Shown: positions 8,855-17,522 of the stretch, in pieces | How positions within the stretch are numbered: the first letter of the stretch is position 1 | Layout: every line of letters starts with the position of its first letter | Virus record (IMG/VR): IMGVR_UViG_3300047362_000015 | Span: 1-36,173 of that record | Length of the DNA: 36,173 nucleotides | Direction: 5' to 3' (one strand) | Source: a virus | Notes under the pieces: generated by a model | Database searches by the model: none | What the model was told of the DNA's origin: nothing | The model's input: only the letters and a program-made list of their open reading frames with translations | Position numbers and translations under genes: made by a program

Positions 8855-9497
8855 GCAGCCTCGTAATTGACAGTGTGGACGCCGGAATATTTGGCACAGG
8901 GGACGCAGCCGCTGTGGCGTTTAAAAAACCAGCAGTGCTGTCCACCATCCAGTTAACCTCAAGGTAATCATTGGCTGCCACCGTGAATATTTGCGTCCGA
9001 GACGTAATCAAAGTTGCGTTGTTTTGGTGCAGTGCAGTTGTCATCGCGCTGTTGTTGATGTCTGTACCGTTAACGCTTGGCCAAAAGTAGAAGTGAACTG
9101 TGCTGCTTGACGTAGATGAAATTTGCGCAGAGAAGGCTATAACGTACTCCCCAGCTTCCTCAAACACAATTCTAGTTGCTGGTGTGCCAAGAGTAATGCC
9201 GCTGTTTGAGGCTTCGGCTGTGTAGGTTAATTTGTACTCTGTGCTTGCGCTTGCCGCCGTTACGTCTGCGGCAATGTAAAAGTCGCCGTGGCCGTCCTCA
9301 AGCACAACCTGACGCCACTCACCGTTCTTTGAGACCACCGGGTAGCCCTCTTCGCGATCCCAGAGCAAGACGCCATCCTCTGCCGCCGACACAGACGCAT
9401 CTTTGGCGTCAAGCTGGTTTAGAGCTTTGCCGAGGTAGCGGCGCAGATTTTCCGCCCACGCCGATAAGTCAAAGGTGATTGGCGGGACAACTCTCAT
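8847..9497 (-). CDS. Tail-associated protein, short attachment helix plus jelly-roll-like domain
   Basis: A 216-residue protein. Residues 1-30 include a conserved-looking ENLRRYLGKALNQLDAK helix, likely an attachment segment. From about residue 70 onward the sequence is beta-rich and Thr/Ser-rich (YTAEASNSGITLG, EEAGEYVIAFSAQIS, VHFYFWPSVNGT, NDYLEVNWMV), the strand pattern of C1q/TNF-like jelly-roll domains common on phage tails. It overlaps the nozzle gene by 4 nt (ATGA). A receptor-contact or tail-decoration role is inferred. I cannot separate a spike from an accessory tail protein. Confidence 0.65.
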   Translation of the reverse strand: MRVVPPITFDLSAWAENLRRYLGKALNQLDAKDASVSAAEDGVLLWDREEGYPVVSKNGEWRQVVLEDGHGDFYIAADVTAASASTEYKLTYTAEASNSGITLGTPATRIVFEEAGEYVIAFSAQISSTSSSTVHFYFWPSVNGTDINNSAMTTALHQNNATLITSRTQIFTVAANDYLEVNWMVDSTAGFLNATAAASPVPNIPASTLSITRLHG

Positions 9498-10972
9498 CGA
9501 CGCCCGCCCTGCCGCGCATCAAGCCGCATAATGCCAACACGCCAATCCGTCGCAACGCTACCCTCAACGCGCATACGCACCTGACGACCTTGGAAGCGAA
9601 CCGAAGTCGGGTTGCTCATGTTGAACGGCCCGTATTGGCTCTCAGCGCCATTCGGATAGAAACGCGTTTTAAACGTGGCAGTCACATCGCCCTGCGTTTT
9701 CTCGTCAGGGATAAGCTCAACAACATTCATCAGATTGTCGCCAGAACCAATAGAGATAGGCCCGGTTTCGGCATAGGGAGTGCTTGAGCCGTAGCTGTAG
9801 CCGATCTCATGCTCGTATAGCTCACCATCGCTTGCAATGAACATCGGGTAACGGAACACGCCGCGGTCAACGCCAGCGGTGCGATCCATTTCGCCTGTGA
9901 TCCATATGTTTTCAACAAAGTCATATGCAACGTAGCGGTTGCACTCAAGGCTGTCTGCGCTTGGATAGAACCACCAGATTTCGTTCCACGCGCTATTAAC
10001 CACGCAAGACACTTTTGAACGCTGGTCCTTATTAATGTCGCTGAATACATAGTCAGCCACATCGCACGGGATGCTCTGAACCCTTCCGCCAGAGTAGACA
10101 AAGAAGCCACGCAAGCCCATCCAGATCACGCCGTTGTCAACAGAAGCCGCCGCACGGGCCGCGATAAGCCCGCAGGAGGTGCCAACGCGCTCCACGCCAT
10201 ACACGAATGGCGGGCCATTATATGTCAATGTGTGGGCGTCTTCTGTGGTCAGAATGAGCGACTGGCCGCGTGTGCGCAGCCCCGCCAAGATAACGCCGTT
10301 GGTTTGCAAGTTTATGTCACCAGCTTCGTTTGTCGCTGCAGGCGTCCAGGTTGTGTTATCTTCGCGATCTGACCACTGGACCTTGCGCGGGTCGCCGCCT
10401 GCGCCGAAGCACACAACAAATCGCTCTTCCGTCACCATCATGCCAGTGCAATCTGTGGGAGCGTTTGCGATTAGCGCGGCGTCCGTTGCGGGATTACCCT
10501 GCCACTCGTATAGCTTGCCGTCATCGTATGACATGGCCAGCAAGTACTCGCCCCAATTCTCCAGAGACCAAGTTGTCGCCGGGAGGATGGTTTCAGTGTC
10601 AGCGCGTGGCAATCCATATTCTTCGTTGCCGTAGAACCCGCCGCCGTATGCCGTGTTGATGTTTGCGTCGATGCGCCCTGCGGTTAAGCCAGTGGGTGTA
10701 ATGTCAGTCGCTGTGCCGTTTGCGTTGATAACGTACAGGCTGTTGTACGTTCCCGCCGCCACTTGACGTAAGCCGTCATTCTCTTCCCACGCGATCATGG
10801 ATCGGACAACGCCGTTTAGGTCAACAGACGCACGCTGCCGCCATCCACCAACAGGACGCAGAGCATCCTCATGCCAGCGGACGAGGTTAATGTCCCGCCA
10901 GCGGCCCTGAGACATAAGGTCAGTGCCGTTGCGATACTGGCCAGCGGGGAGTTTGAGCGGGATTAGCGGCAT
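9494..10972 (-). CDS. Tail nozzle / packaged-DNA stabilisation protein (P22 gp10-like)
   Basis: A 492-residue beta-rich protein beginning MPLIPLKLPAGQYRNGTDL and RWRDINLVRWHEDALRPVGGW, an opening I associate with gp10-like nozzle proteins that close the portal channel and form the tail tip hub. WD- and YV-rich strands recur throughout, consistent with a beta-propeller. The C-terminus is basic (RLDARQGGRR). It lies between the propeller-like tail proteins and the jelly-roll protein, 9 nt after the previous stop. The family assignment is by pattern and context. Confidence 0.75.
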   Translation of the reverse strand: MPLIPLKLPAGQYRNGTDLMSQGRWRDINLVRWHEDALRPVGGWRQRASVDLNGVVRSMIAWEENDGLRQVAAGTYNSLYVINANGTATDITPTGLTAGRIDANINTAYGGGFYGNEEYGLPRADTETILPATTWSLENWGEYLLAMSYDDGKLYEWQGNPATDAALIANAPTDCTGMMVTEERFVVCFGAGGDPRKVQWSDREDNTTWTPAATNEAGDINLQTNGVILAGLRTRGQSLILTTEDAHTLTYNGPPFVYGVERVGTSCGLIAARAAASVDNGVIWMGLRGFFVYSGGRVQSIPCDVADYVFSDINKDQRSKVSCVVNSAWNEIWWFYPSADSLECNRYVAYDFVENIWITGEMDRTAGVDRGVFRYPMFIASDGELYEHEIGYSYGSSTPYAETGPISIGSGDNLMNVVELIPDEKTQGDVTATFKTRFYPNGAESQYGPFNMSNPTSVRFQGRQVRMRVEGSVATDWRVGIMRLDARQGGRR

Positions 10973-10981
10973 GGTTTCGCC

Positions 10982-12433
10982 TTATGTTTTCACTAGCATC
11001 TTTGTAGCAGATATTGCCGTTCCCGCCAAGACGCTTGGGTCAGCAGGGGTTGTGCCTACCGTGCCATCTGTCTGGACATAGTAACTCTGGCCTGACGTTA
11101 AGCCTGACTGCTCGTCGCTAACGCTGCCAATGATACCGACATTTGCGTTGCCGCCGTCAGCTACAGCGCCGCCAGTGGAAATACCGATGTAGTTCTCGGA
11201 GGTGAGGTTGGTGTCAACGTAAGCATTTTGCAGCACAAGCGATGCACCGTATTGGTTCGGACTAACGTCATGTATATAAGAAATGGCAACTTTATTTGCG
11301 GAGCTATCGTAAACTGAAGACATATAAGTAGTTGTATTAGAGTGAAATACAGTTTCACTCCCGAATGTTATGCTAGTTCCAGAAACCTCTCCAGAAATTA
11401 AAGTGCCGTGGTTTGAATTTCCACTGTCTGCATAAACCACTGTGGCCTTATTGGCGTTAGCGTCAAAACTCGCACCCAGATAGTTGTTAATACCACCACT
11501 AGCGAATACTACAGCACTACCAAAACTTATGCCTGTACCCGAAACAGACCCAACTATTGCTTTGCCTTTATTGCTGTCACCGCCATCCCTGTAAAAAATT
11601 ACCACTTTGCTTTGTGATGCGTCAAAACAAGATGCAACTTTATATGTTGCAGAAGCTGAAAAAACTGTTGCTGATCCAAAACTAATAGAAGTGCCGCTGA
11701 CTGTCCCGACTACTGAAGTGCCGTAAGTGTTGCCATTATCTTGATACGACAAAACCATTTTGTTGTTGGTTGTATCATACGTTAATGAATGAGAGTATGT
11801 GTCATTAGAGTCAAACTGGACTTCAGAACCAAAACTAATAGATGTGCCACTGACAGTGCCAACGATGGCCTTGCCCGGCCCAGAATTTCCATCTTGATAA
11901 GCTAAAACCACACGCCCCTCGTCAGGATCAAATGACGATCCTATTTCGCCAGTAGTTGTTGAATTAAACACAACAGGACTGCCAAAGGAAATGCTAGTAC
12001 CTGATACCGTTCCAACTACAGACGTGCCGTATGAAGAGCTACCTTGATATGAAATTATTACTTTGTTATTTGCGCTATCAAAGCTCACACTATTGTGAGG
12101 GGCGAAAACACTTTCATAAACAACAGGAGTTCCAAAACTTATCGAGCTTCCTGAAACTGCACCAACTACTGCTGTACCATAGTAGGAGTTGTTGCCATTA
12201 CCATATGCCAAGACGACTTTATTTGAATTACTATCAAACCCAGAAGCGAGGTAAGTAATATTGTTGTTTTGAAATTTTGTCTCAGTTCCTACTGACTGAC
12301 TTGCAGACGTGCCTGTAATAACACTAACAGTCCCGTCAGCATTAACAATCACAGGCTGGCCGCTTGGCAGTGTCCCAGATGCAACGGCCTTGAGCTTACC
12401 GCCCTCTTGCTTCGGAATGGTATCTAGTGCCAT
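10982..12433 (-). CDS. Seven-repeat (beta-propeller-like) tail protein, paralogue C
   Basis: A 483-residue protein built from seven repeats of about 48 residues. Each has a YDxxxNKVVxSYxDxGN strand segment followed by GTSVVGTVSGTSISFG. Seven copies of the first segment can be counted, which fits a seven-bladed propeller. A short N-terminal region (GTLPSGQPVIVNADGTVSV) and a C-terminal region (QSGLTSGQSYYVQTDGTVGTTPADPSV) flank the repeats and are shared with the two paralogues upstream. It starts 3 nt after the previous paralogue. A host-surface binding role is inferred. The repeats are more AT-rich than the neighbouring genes. Confidence 0.8.
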   Translation of the reverse strand: MALDTIPKQEGGKLKAVASGTLPSGQPVIVNADGTVSVITGTSASQSVGTETKFQNNNITYLASGFDSNSNKVVLAYGNGNNSYYGTAVVGAVSGSSISFGTPVVYESVFAPHNSVSFDSANNKVIISYQGSSSYGTSVVGTVSGTSISFGSPVVFNSTTTGEIGSSFDPDEGRVVLAYQDGNSGPGKAIVGTVSGTSISFGSEVQFDSNDTYSHSLTYDTTNNKMVLSYQDNGNTYGTSVVGTVSGTSISFGSATVFSASATYKVASCFDASQSKVVIFYRDGGDSNKGKAIVGSVSGTGISFGSAVVFASGGINNYLGASFDANANKATVVYADSGNSNHGTLISGEVSGTSITFGSETVFHSNTTTYMSSVYDSSANKVAISYIHDVSPNQYGASLVLQNAYVDTNLTSENYIGISTGGAVADGGNANVGIIGSVSDEQSGLTSGQSYYVQTDGTVGTTPADPSVLAGTAISATKMLVKT

Positions 12434-12436
12434 GTC

Positions 12437-13894
12437 TTAGCCCTTCACGATAAGTTTGGTTGCAGCTACAGCAGTGCCAGCGAATACACTTGGGTCTGCT
12501 GGTGTCGTACCCAGCGTGCCGTCCGTCTGGACGTAGTAACTCTGACCTGCGGTCAAGCCAGATTGGTTCTCGTCCACAGCGCCCTTGATGTTGATCTTAG
12601 CGCCTTGGCCATCAGGTGCGCCTGTAGCGGCTGTGCCGATGTAGTTGTCTGAGGTGAGGTTGGTGTTGCTGTATGCCGCTTGGAAAACAACAGATGTACC
12701 ATAATCAGAATTACCGGGGTTTCTATAAGAGACAACCACTTTTTGGGCGTTAGAATCATAAGTAGTTGATGTATATTCTATTTCTGACGAACTTACAAAA
12801 GTAACGGCGCTGCCAAAACTTATAGAAGTGCCGCTTACGGTTCCGACAATAAGTTTACCGTACTTAGGATCAGTTTGGTCCTGATACGATATAACAACTT
12901 TTTGAGCGGCAGCGTCATAAGCCACCGAAGTCCAATTTGTTGAGGATGATTGAAACACAACGGAAGTTCCAAAGCTAATAGATGTACCAGATACAGTTCC
13001 AACTATAGCAGTGCCACGATTAGAGTTGCCTTCATCTTTATAAGATATAACAACTTTGTTTGAGTTACTGTCAAATGTAGCGCCTATATATACGGTTAGC
13101 CCTTCCTCAAAAACAACAGGCGTTCCAAAACTTATACTTGTTCCGCTTACAGTGCCAACAACGGCAGTGCCTTTTTGAGAATTGCCATTGTCATTGTAGG
13201 CAACTACCACCTTGTTTGAACTGCTATCAAACGTGGCTGACATATACCGGGTGCTATTAGTAGTGTATGTGCCTACAGAACCAAAGCTAATATTTGTGCC
13301 ACTGACAGTGCAGACATAAGCATAACCCCTGTTTGTGCCTCCCGCATCTCTAAAAACAAGAATTACTTTTTGAGCATTTGAATCATAAGTCGAAGAATAA
13401 AAATCAGAATAACCCGCAGAGTCAAAAACAACAGGCGTTCCGAAACTGATAGATGTCCCTGACACAGTACCTACTATCGCTGTTCCACGAGAGGAGTTTC
13501 CTTCATTTCTATATGCTATCACATGCTTTTGGGCATTAGCGTCATAAGTAGTAGTGATATGTCGAGCTTCTGCTGAATTAAAGACGACAGAACTTCCGAA
13601 ACTAATACTGGTTCCCGATACCGTGCCAACGATTGCCGTTCCGTAATCGGAGTTACCTCTGTCCCTGTAAACCAAAACTAGCTTCTGAGCGTTAGCATCG
13701 TAGCTTGACGAAATATAATCAGTGCTGGCACTTTCAAACACAGTGTTGCTGCCAAGTGCTTGGCTGGCACTACTTATAGCAACAACACTAACAGTCCCAT
13801 CAGCGTTCACTACAACAGTGTCACCCGTGGACAACACACCACTGGCAACGGCCTGTACTTCTCTCGCTTTTCCAGCGTTACCAATGATGCGCAT
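12437..13894 (-). CDS. Seven-repeat (beta-propeller-like) tail protein, paralogue B
   Basis: A 485-residue paralogue of its two neighbours. Seven YDxNAQKVVVSYRDxGN segments alternate with six VSGTSISFG segments, a pattern expected of a seven-bladed propeller closed by its termini. The N-terminal MRIIGNAGKAREVQAVASG region resembles the start of paralogue A, while the C-terminus (QSGLTAGQSYYVQTDGTLG ... VKG) is shared by all three. A strong GGAGGAA site precedes the ATG, suggesting high expression. One repeat (residues about 190-225) has YVCTVSGTNISFG instead of the usual form, a small drift within the array. Receptor-binding is inferred. Confidence 0.8.
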   Translation of the reverse strand: MRIIGNAGKAREVQAVASGVLSTGDTVVVNADGTVSVVAISSASQALGSNTVFESASTDYISSSYDANAQKLVLVYRDRGNSDYGTAIVGTVSGTSISFGSSVVFNSAEARHITTTYDANAQKHVIAYRNEGNSSRGTAIVGTVSGTSISFGTPVVFDSAGYSDFYSSTYDSNAQKVILVFRDAGGTNRGYAYVCTVSGTNISFGSVGTYTTNSTRYMSATFDSSSNKVVVAYNDNGNSQKGTAVVGTVSGTSISFGTPVVFEEGLTVYIGATFDSNSNKVVISYKDEGNSNRGTAIVGTVSGTSISFGTSVVFQSSSTNWTSVAYDAAAQKVVISYQDQTDPKYGKLIVGTVSGTSISFGSAVTFVSSSEIEYTSTTYDSNAQKVVVSYRNPGNSDYGTSVVFQAAYSNTNLTSDNYIGTAATGAPDGQGAKINIKGAVDENQSGLTAGQSYYVQTDGTLGTTPADPSVFAGTAVAATKLIVKG

Positions 13895-13899
13895 ATTGT

Positions 13900-14160
13900 T
13901 TATTCCTCCAGCGTAGCAGGATCGACCCAGTCAGGGTTCAAGGTCCAGGTAGTGCCGTCAAACGTGTACTTATTGCCAGACCAATCGTCTGGGGCGTTTG
14001 TCACGTTGTCAGTGACAGTCACCGTGGTGCTGTTTAAGTCACCAATTATGAACTGTGCAGGATCACCAACTGTGATGTTATCAGCAGTAGCAGTGATGGT
14101 CACGTCATCTGCAAGCAGGTACTTGCTCAGGCCGCTTGACGTTTCAACGATGGTCTTCAT
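13900..14160 (-). CDS. Small virion-associated protein between propeller paralogues
   Basis: An 86-residue acidic protein beginning MKTIVETSSGLSKYLLADD, with a beta-rich body (VTITATADNITVG, FIIGDLNSTTVTVTDN) and a Trp/Asp-rich end (GTTWTLNPDWVDPATLEE). I recall similar small proteins among marine podovirus tail genes, but no function is known to me. It lies 5 nt after paralogue A and 5 nt before paralogue B, with an AAAGGG site upstream, so it is part of the tail-protein transcript. It may be an adaptor or chaperone for the flanking proteins (inference). Confidence 0.75.
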   Translation of the reverse strand: MKTIVETSSGLSKYLLADDVTITATADNITVGDPAQFIIGDLNSTTVTVTDNVTNAPDDWSGNKYTFDGTTWTLNPDWVDPATLEE

Positions 14161-14165
14161 GGGAG

Positions 14166-15647
14166 TTACCCTTTCACGATAATAGAGTTAGAAGATATGG
14201 CCGTTCCAGCCACAACAGACGGATCAGCAGGGGTTGTACCCAACGTGCCGTCAACCTGCACATAGTAAGTCTCGCCAGCAGTTAAACCAGATTGGTTCTT
14301 GTCCACGGAGCAAGTCGAGTTAAGCGCTGCGGATTGGCCGCTGGCGTAGCCGCTATTGGCAAAGCCTACGAAGTTCTCGGAGGTAAGGTTTGTAACAAGG
14401 GTGTTCATACTAATAACTCGGCTTGCTCCGTATCTAGTAGAACCAGTTTGGTCAGCATACATCATTGCAAATTTGTCAGCATTTACATCATACGTCATAG
14501 TGTACTCCGAGTGATTACCAGAACCACTCACAAAAGTATCTACGACTAGACGATCACCCGCGCTTATACTGGTCCCACTTACAGTCAGGGGGTAAAAATA
14601 CATATCCGTGTTACCGCTGGAATTATCGGATATTAAAGCGCCCACTTTCCCTGCTGATGAATTAAAAGCCACATGTGGACCTTCACGACCCGAAGCCGAT
14701 GCAGCAGAGGTAATCACAACTGGTGTTCCAAAACTTATAGACGTTCCAGAAACTGTACCGACTGCCGCTGTAGCATAACCGCTATTTCCACTGTCTCTAT
14801 AAACCACCACTGTTTTGTTGTTTGTGGTGTCAAAAGTTATACCCATATAGGCTTCGTCGCTAACGTCATTCGCAATATTTGCCTCTGAGCCAAAACTTAT
14901 AGACGTTCCAGACACAGTGCCAACAAATGCTTTCATTTTATAGCTCGCAAAGTAATCCTGACATACGACCACAACCTTATTATTTGCACTATCAAATGTT
15001 GCGTTTATATACACACAATAACCAGTCATAAAGACTACAGGAGACCCGAAGCTAATACTCGTTCCAGAGACCGTACCAACTCTTGCAGTAGCTTTATAAG
15101 AGTTACTGCCATCAGCATACACCACAACAACTTTGTTATTAAAACTATCAAAAGTTATATTATTGTGGTTTCCTGTAGTATCATACTCAACCGAGCTTCC
15201 AAAACTTATGTTTGTTCCAGAAACAGTTCCAACAATACAGTGCTTTGTATCAACATTGTTTTTGTAAAATGAAATTACAACTTTGTTATTATAACTATCA
15301 AACGTAGCATTACTTTTGTCCGTGTTAATACTAGAGTAAACAACAGGCGTGCCAAAGCTAATGCTTGTTCCGCTAACAGTTCCGACTACAGCGGTTGCAT
15401 AATCATTATTATCATCGTCCTTGTAGCAAAAAATTACTTTATTTGAGTTTGTGTCGTAAGTTGACCCTGTTTGCTCTACTGCACCCTCAAAAATTACTTT
15501 GCTGCCTACACCAGCAGGGGAGCCTGTGCTTGCAATAGAACTAACAGTGCCATCGCTATTCACGATAACAGTATCTCCAGTGGCTAACGCACCAGAGGCG
15601 ATAGCACGAACTTCACCATCTACAGGGGCGTTGCCAATAAAGCGCAT
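14166..15647 (-). CDS. Seven-repeat (beta-propeller-like) tail protein, paralogue A
   Basis: A 493-residue protein, first of three tandem paralogues. Seven repeat segments of the type FDSxNNKVVVVYxD can be counted, each but the last followed by a VSGTSISFG-type segment. The sixth repeat is the most diverged (VAFNSSAGKVGALISD ... YPLTVSG). Its N-terminus (MRFIGNAPVDGEVRAIASG) matches paralogue B. Its C-terminus carries the shared QSGLTAGETYYVQVDGTLG module. It overlaps the upstream gene by one base (TAATG). Base composition is visibly AT-rich in the repeats. A role as receptor-binding or tail-surface protein is inferred from position and architecture. Confidence 0.8.
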   Translation of the reverse strand: MRFIGNAPVDGEVRAIASGALATGDTVIVNSDGTVSSIASTGSPAGVGSKVIFEGAVEQTGSTYDTNSNKVIFCYKDDDNNDYATAVVGTVSGTSISFGTPVVYSSINTDKSNATFDSYNNKVVISFYKNNVDTKHCIVGTVSGTNISFGSSVEYDTTGNHNNITFDSFNNKVVVVYADGSNSYKATARVGTVSGTSISFGSPVVFMTGYCVYINATFDSANNKVVVVCQDYFASYKMKAFVGTVSGTSISFGSEANIANDVSDEAYMGITFDTTNNKTVVVYRDSGNSGYATAAVGTVSGTSISFGTPVVITSAASASGREGPHVAFNSSAGKVGALISDNSSGNTDMYFYPLTVSGTSISAGDRLVVDTFVSGSGNHSEYTMTYDVNADKFAMMYADQTGSTRYGASRVISMNTLVTNLTSENFVGFANSGYASGQSAALNSTCSVDKNQSGLTAGETYYVQVDGTLGTTPADPSVVAGTAISSNSIIVKG

Positions 15648-16021
15648 TAGCTGATCTCTTCGTAGCTTACGATAACTTCCAAGTCGTTTGCTGTGCCAGC
15701 AGTGACGGTGATGGAGCGATCTTCCTCAAGATAAAGGGCTGTGTTCTTGTCAATAGCAATCAGCGACGAGTCGGCAGGGACAGATGCAGTTGCGACCAGA
15801 GAGTAGGCTGTGCCGCCGCCAGATGCTGCGCTGTGCATATCCACAGTCACGTCACAGGCATTTGTGCCATCGACATTGGCAATCTGGATCATGTTGATCT
15901 TGAATACCTTGCCACTGGATGCAGCGTTGCTAACGACCGAAGTCGCGGATGTTGAACTTAAAGCCACCATTGCCGATTTGGCAGTGATAGTGGCTACATT
16001 TACTACGTTTGGTGCGGCCAT
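15647..16021 (-). CDS. Small beta-rich virion protein
   Basis: A 124-residue protein with few charged residues and many Ala, Ser, Thr and Val, predicted to be mostly beta strands (KVFKINMIQIANVDG, ACDVTVDMHSA, SVPADSSLIAIDKN, DLEVIVSYEE). A strong AAAGGAGA site precedes its ATG. Proteins of this kind occur among tail genes of marine podoviruses. I know no specific function. It may form a tail collar or a trimeric tip (inference). Confidence 0.7.
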   Translation of the reverse strand: MAAPNVVNVATITAKSAMVALSSTSATSVVSNAASSGKVFKINMIQIANVDGTNACDVTVDMHSAASGGGTAYSLVATASVPADSSLIAIDKNTALYLEEDRSITVTAGTANDLEVIVSYEEIS

Positions 16022-16033
16022 GTGGCTTCTCCT

Positions 16034-16303
16034 TTAACCGAAAACAATCGCCATTGCGATTGCCTTACCAGTTGTTGCAGCAGCGTCGAGCTGCGGTTGA
16101 ATAGCCGAGGTAACACCATCGACATAGTTTAATTCTGTTGTGGTAGCAGTCAGACCATTTAGCACGGAAAACTGCGCATTCGTAACGCCGCCGAGCAAAG
16201 TGTCTAAGCTGTCCCAATTGCCGTTAAGGTAGCCGCCCCACGCGTCTTCGTCACCGCCGACTGCTGGCTTATTCCAAGAATAGTTTGTCGTTGTCGTAGG
16301 CAT
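16034..16303 (-). CDS. Short tail-fibre-like N-terminal module
   Basis: An 89-residue protein starting MPTTTTNYSWNKPAVGGDEDAWGG, the attachment segment usually found at the N-terminus of long marine-phage tail fibres, followed by a short linker with LNGLTATTTELNYVDGV. It then stops instead of continuing into a shaft. I placed the start at 16303, where the ATG overlaps the previous stop (TAATG). The longer reading from 16339 lacks a ribosome site. It may act as a separate adaptor to which other proteins dock, or be a fibre gene reduced to its base. Confidence 0.75.
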   Translation of the reverse strand: MPTTTTNYSWNKPAVGGDEDAWGGYLNGNWDSLDTLLGGVTNAQFSVLNGLTATTTELNYVDGVTSAIQPQLDAAATTGKAIAMAIVFG

Positions 16304-17088
16304 TACGCGGCCCTCTCTAAGTAATCTGCCTCGGCCCATGTATTACTTGGGTTTGGCGCTGCTGTCCATTCTGTTGTCGGGTCATCTGCATCAAGCCACT
16401 TATAACGAGACAGAACATTTACTGTCAGGCTTAAATTGTCTGTCGCAGACATTAGTCTAACGCGATTATAGCTTATATTTACGCTAGATGATAGTGCTAC
16501 GTCTGCACGGCCCACAACGTCAATAACTCCGTTAGACGTAGCAGTAGATGTGAGAGTAATATTTGACGCCGCATTTGCAATCCGCTCACCAGAGCTTGCC
16601 ACGTTGCAAACAAGGTTAATGGCCGCAGCGCCTTCCTCGACACTGTAATTTTCGCCATAGATGTAAGAGCCGTAAGTGTTTAAGCCGTAACCCGGTCTAA
16701 AGCCAGGGACTTCTGGATACTCAACCGCCACCGCTACTATAATGCCTTGGCAAACTATATTGGCCGCAGCGGTTCTAACCTTAATAGACGCAGCCGATGC
16801 AGATGATGTGCAAGCTGTAGACGCTGCGCCGCCAATAACTCTATTACCGCTCGCACTAACGCTAACCGCACACGCCGCGCTTGATGCGCCTATTCTGACT
16901 TGCTGCAATAAAGCGGATGCTGTGCAAGCTATTGACGCAGTTGATGCAGCGTTGCGGACGTTAACGGCCTCAGCCGATACCGCACAAATTAATGATGCAC
17001 TAGCTGACGCGTCAACTATAGAGCCGGATAAACCATAAATATCCTGACCATAAAAAGCATCACCGTAGTTTGCGCGGTAGACGGTCAT
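16303..17088 (-). CDS. Ala/Ser/Cys-rich repeat virion protein
   Basis: A 261-residue protein opening with a Tyr/Gly-rich segment (RANYGDAFYGQDIYGLSG), echoed around residues 125-145 (GYGLNTYGSYIYGENY). The rest consists of repeats of about 20-26 residues with the form (R/V)xAASxAxIxCTxSA, giving unusually regular Cys and Ala spacing. The C-terminus is different and Trp-rich (KWLDADDPTTEWTAAPNPSNTWAEADY). It lies between the Gp80-like gene and the fibre-base gene, sharing a base with each. A fibre or surface-lattice role is possible. The family is not recognised. Confidence 0.75.
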   Translation of the reverse strand: MTVYRANYGDAFYGQDIYGLSGSIVDASASASLICAVSAEAVNVRNAASTASIACTASALLQQVRIGASSAACAVSVSASGNRVIGGAASTACTSSASAASIKVRTAAANIVCQGIIVAVAVEYPEVPGFRPGYGLNTYGSYIYGENYSVEEGAAAINLVCNVASSGERIANAASNITLTSTATSNGVIDVVGRADVALSSSVNISYNRVRLMSATDNLSLTVNVLSRYKWLDADDPTTEWTAAPNPSNTWAEADYLERAA

Positions 17089-17474
17089 TAGGCTAACGTA
17101 ATGTCCAGATCACCTGTTGGGATACGGAACACATCACCATCATTAATTGCTTTAGCTACAGTCAAAGCGCTATGGACAATCATGTCGCCGCTGCTTGATG
17201 CAGTCATGACCGCCATGTGTGTAATTGTACCCCAGTTCCCGCCATTTGCGGCTGGAAACTCTACCGCCGATGAATTGGTGGCAAGGTCGTTTGACACGGT
17301 AAAACTGACCGCTGTTCTTGCGTAACCATTGCCAGACACCTCGTTAGTTGTTGAACCGCTATCTGTTGGATCGGCAGTAAACAAACCAACGTACCATGCA
17401 GTTGGCCTTGTTACGCTAGTCGCGGTAAACACATAGTTCAAAACGTGTGTTTCGTAAGTATTTGTGAAGGACAT
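17088..17474 (-). CDS. Gp80-like minor virion protein
   Basis: A 128-residue protein with the pattern TAWYVGLFTADPTDSGSTTNEVSGNGYARTAVSF near residues 25-58, which I associate with a small minor-virion family (Gp80-like) present in many tail clusters. The rest is beta-rich with a NGGNWGTITHMAVM segment. It is separated from the adaptor gene by 48 nt, with a TAACGGAGA-type site before the ATG. The exact structural role is unknown. Confidence 0.75.
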   Translation of the reverse strand: MSFTNTYETHVLNYVFTATSVTRPTAWYVGLFTADPTDSGSTTNEVSGNGYARTAVSFTVSNDLATNSSAVEFPAANGGNWGTITHMAVMTASSSGDMIVHSALTVAKAINDGDVFRIPTGDLDITLA

Positions 17475-17522
17475 GGATTTCTCCGTTAGATATATCTGCG
17501 GCGGTTATACACCAGTTTCAGG

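Noticed and set aside
10982-15647. CRISPR-like array, suggested by recurring DNA words in this region
   Set aside because: The repeats are in frame, diverged and encode protein motifs (VSGTSISFG). There are no identical direct repeats with unique spacers of constant length.
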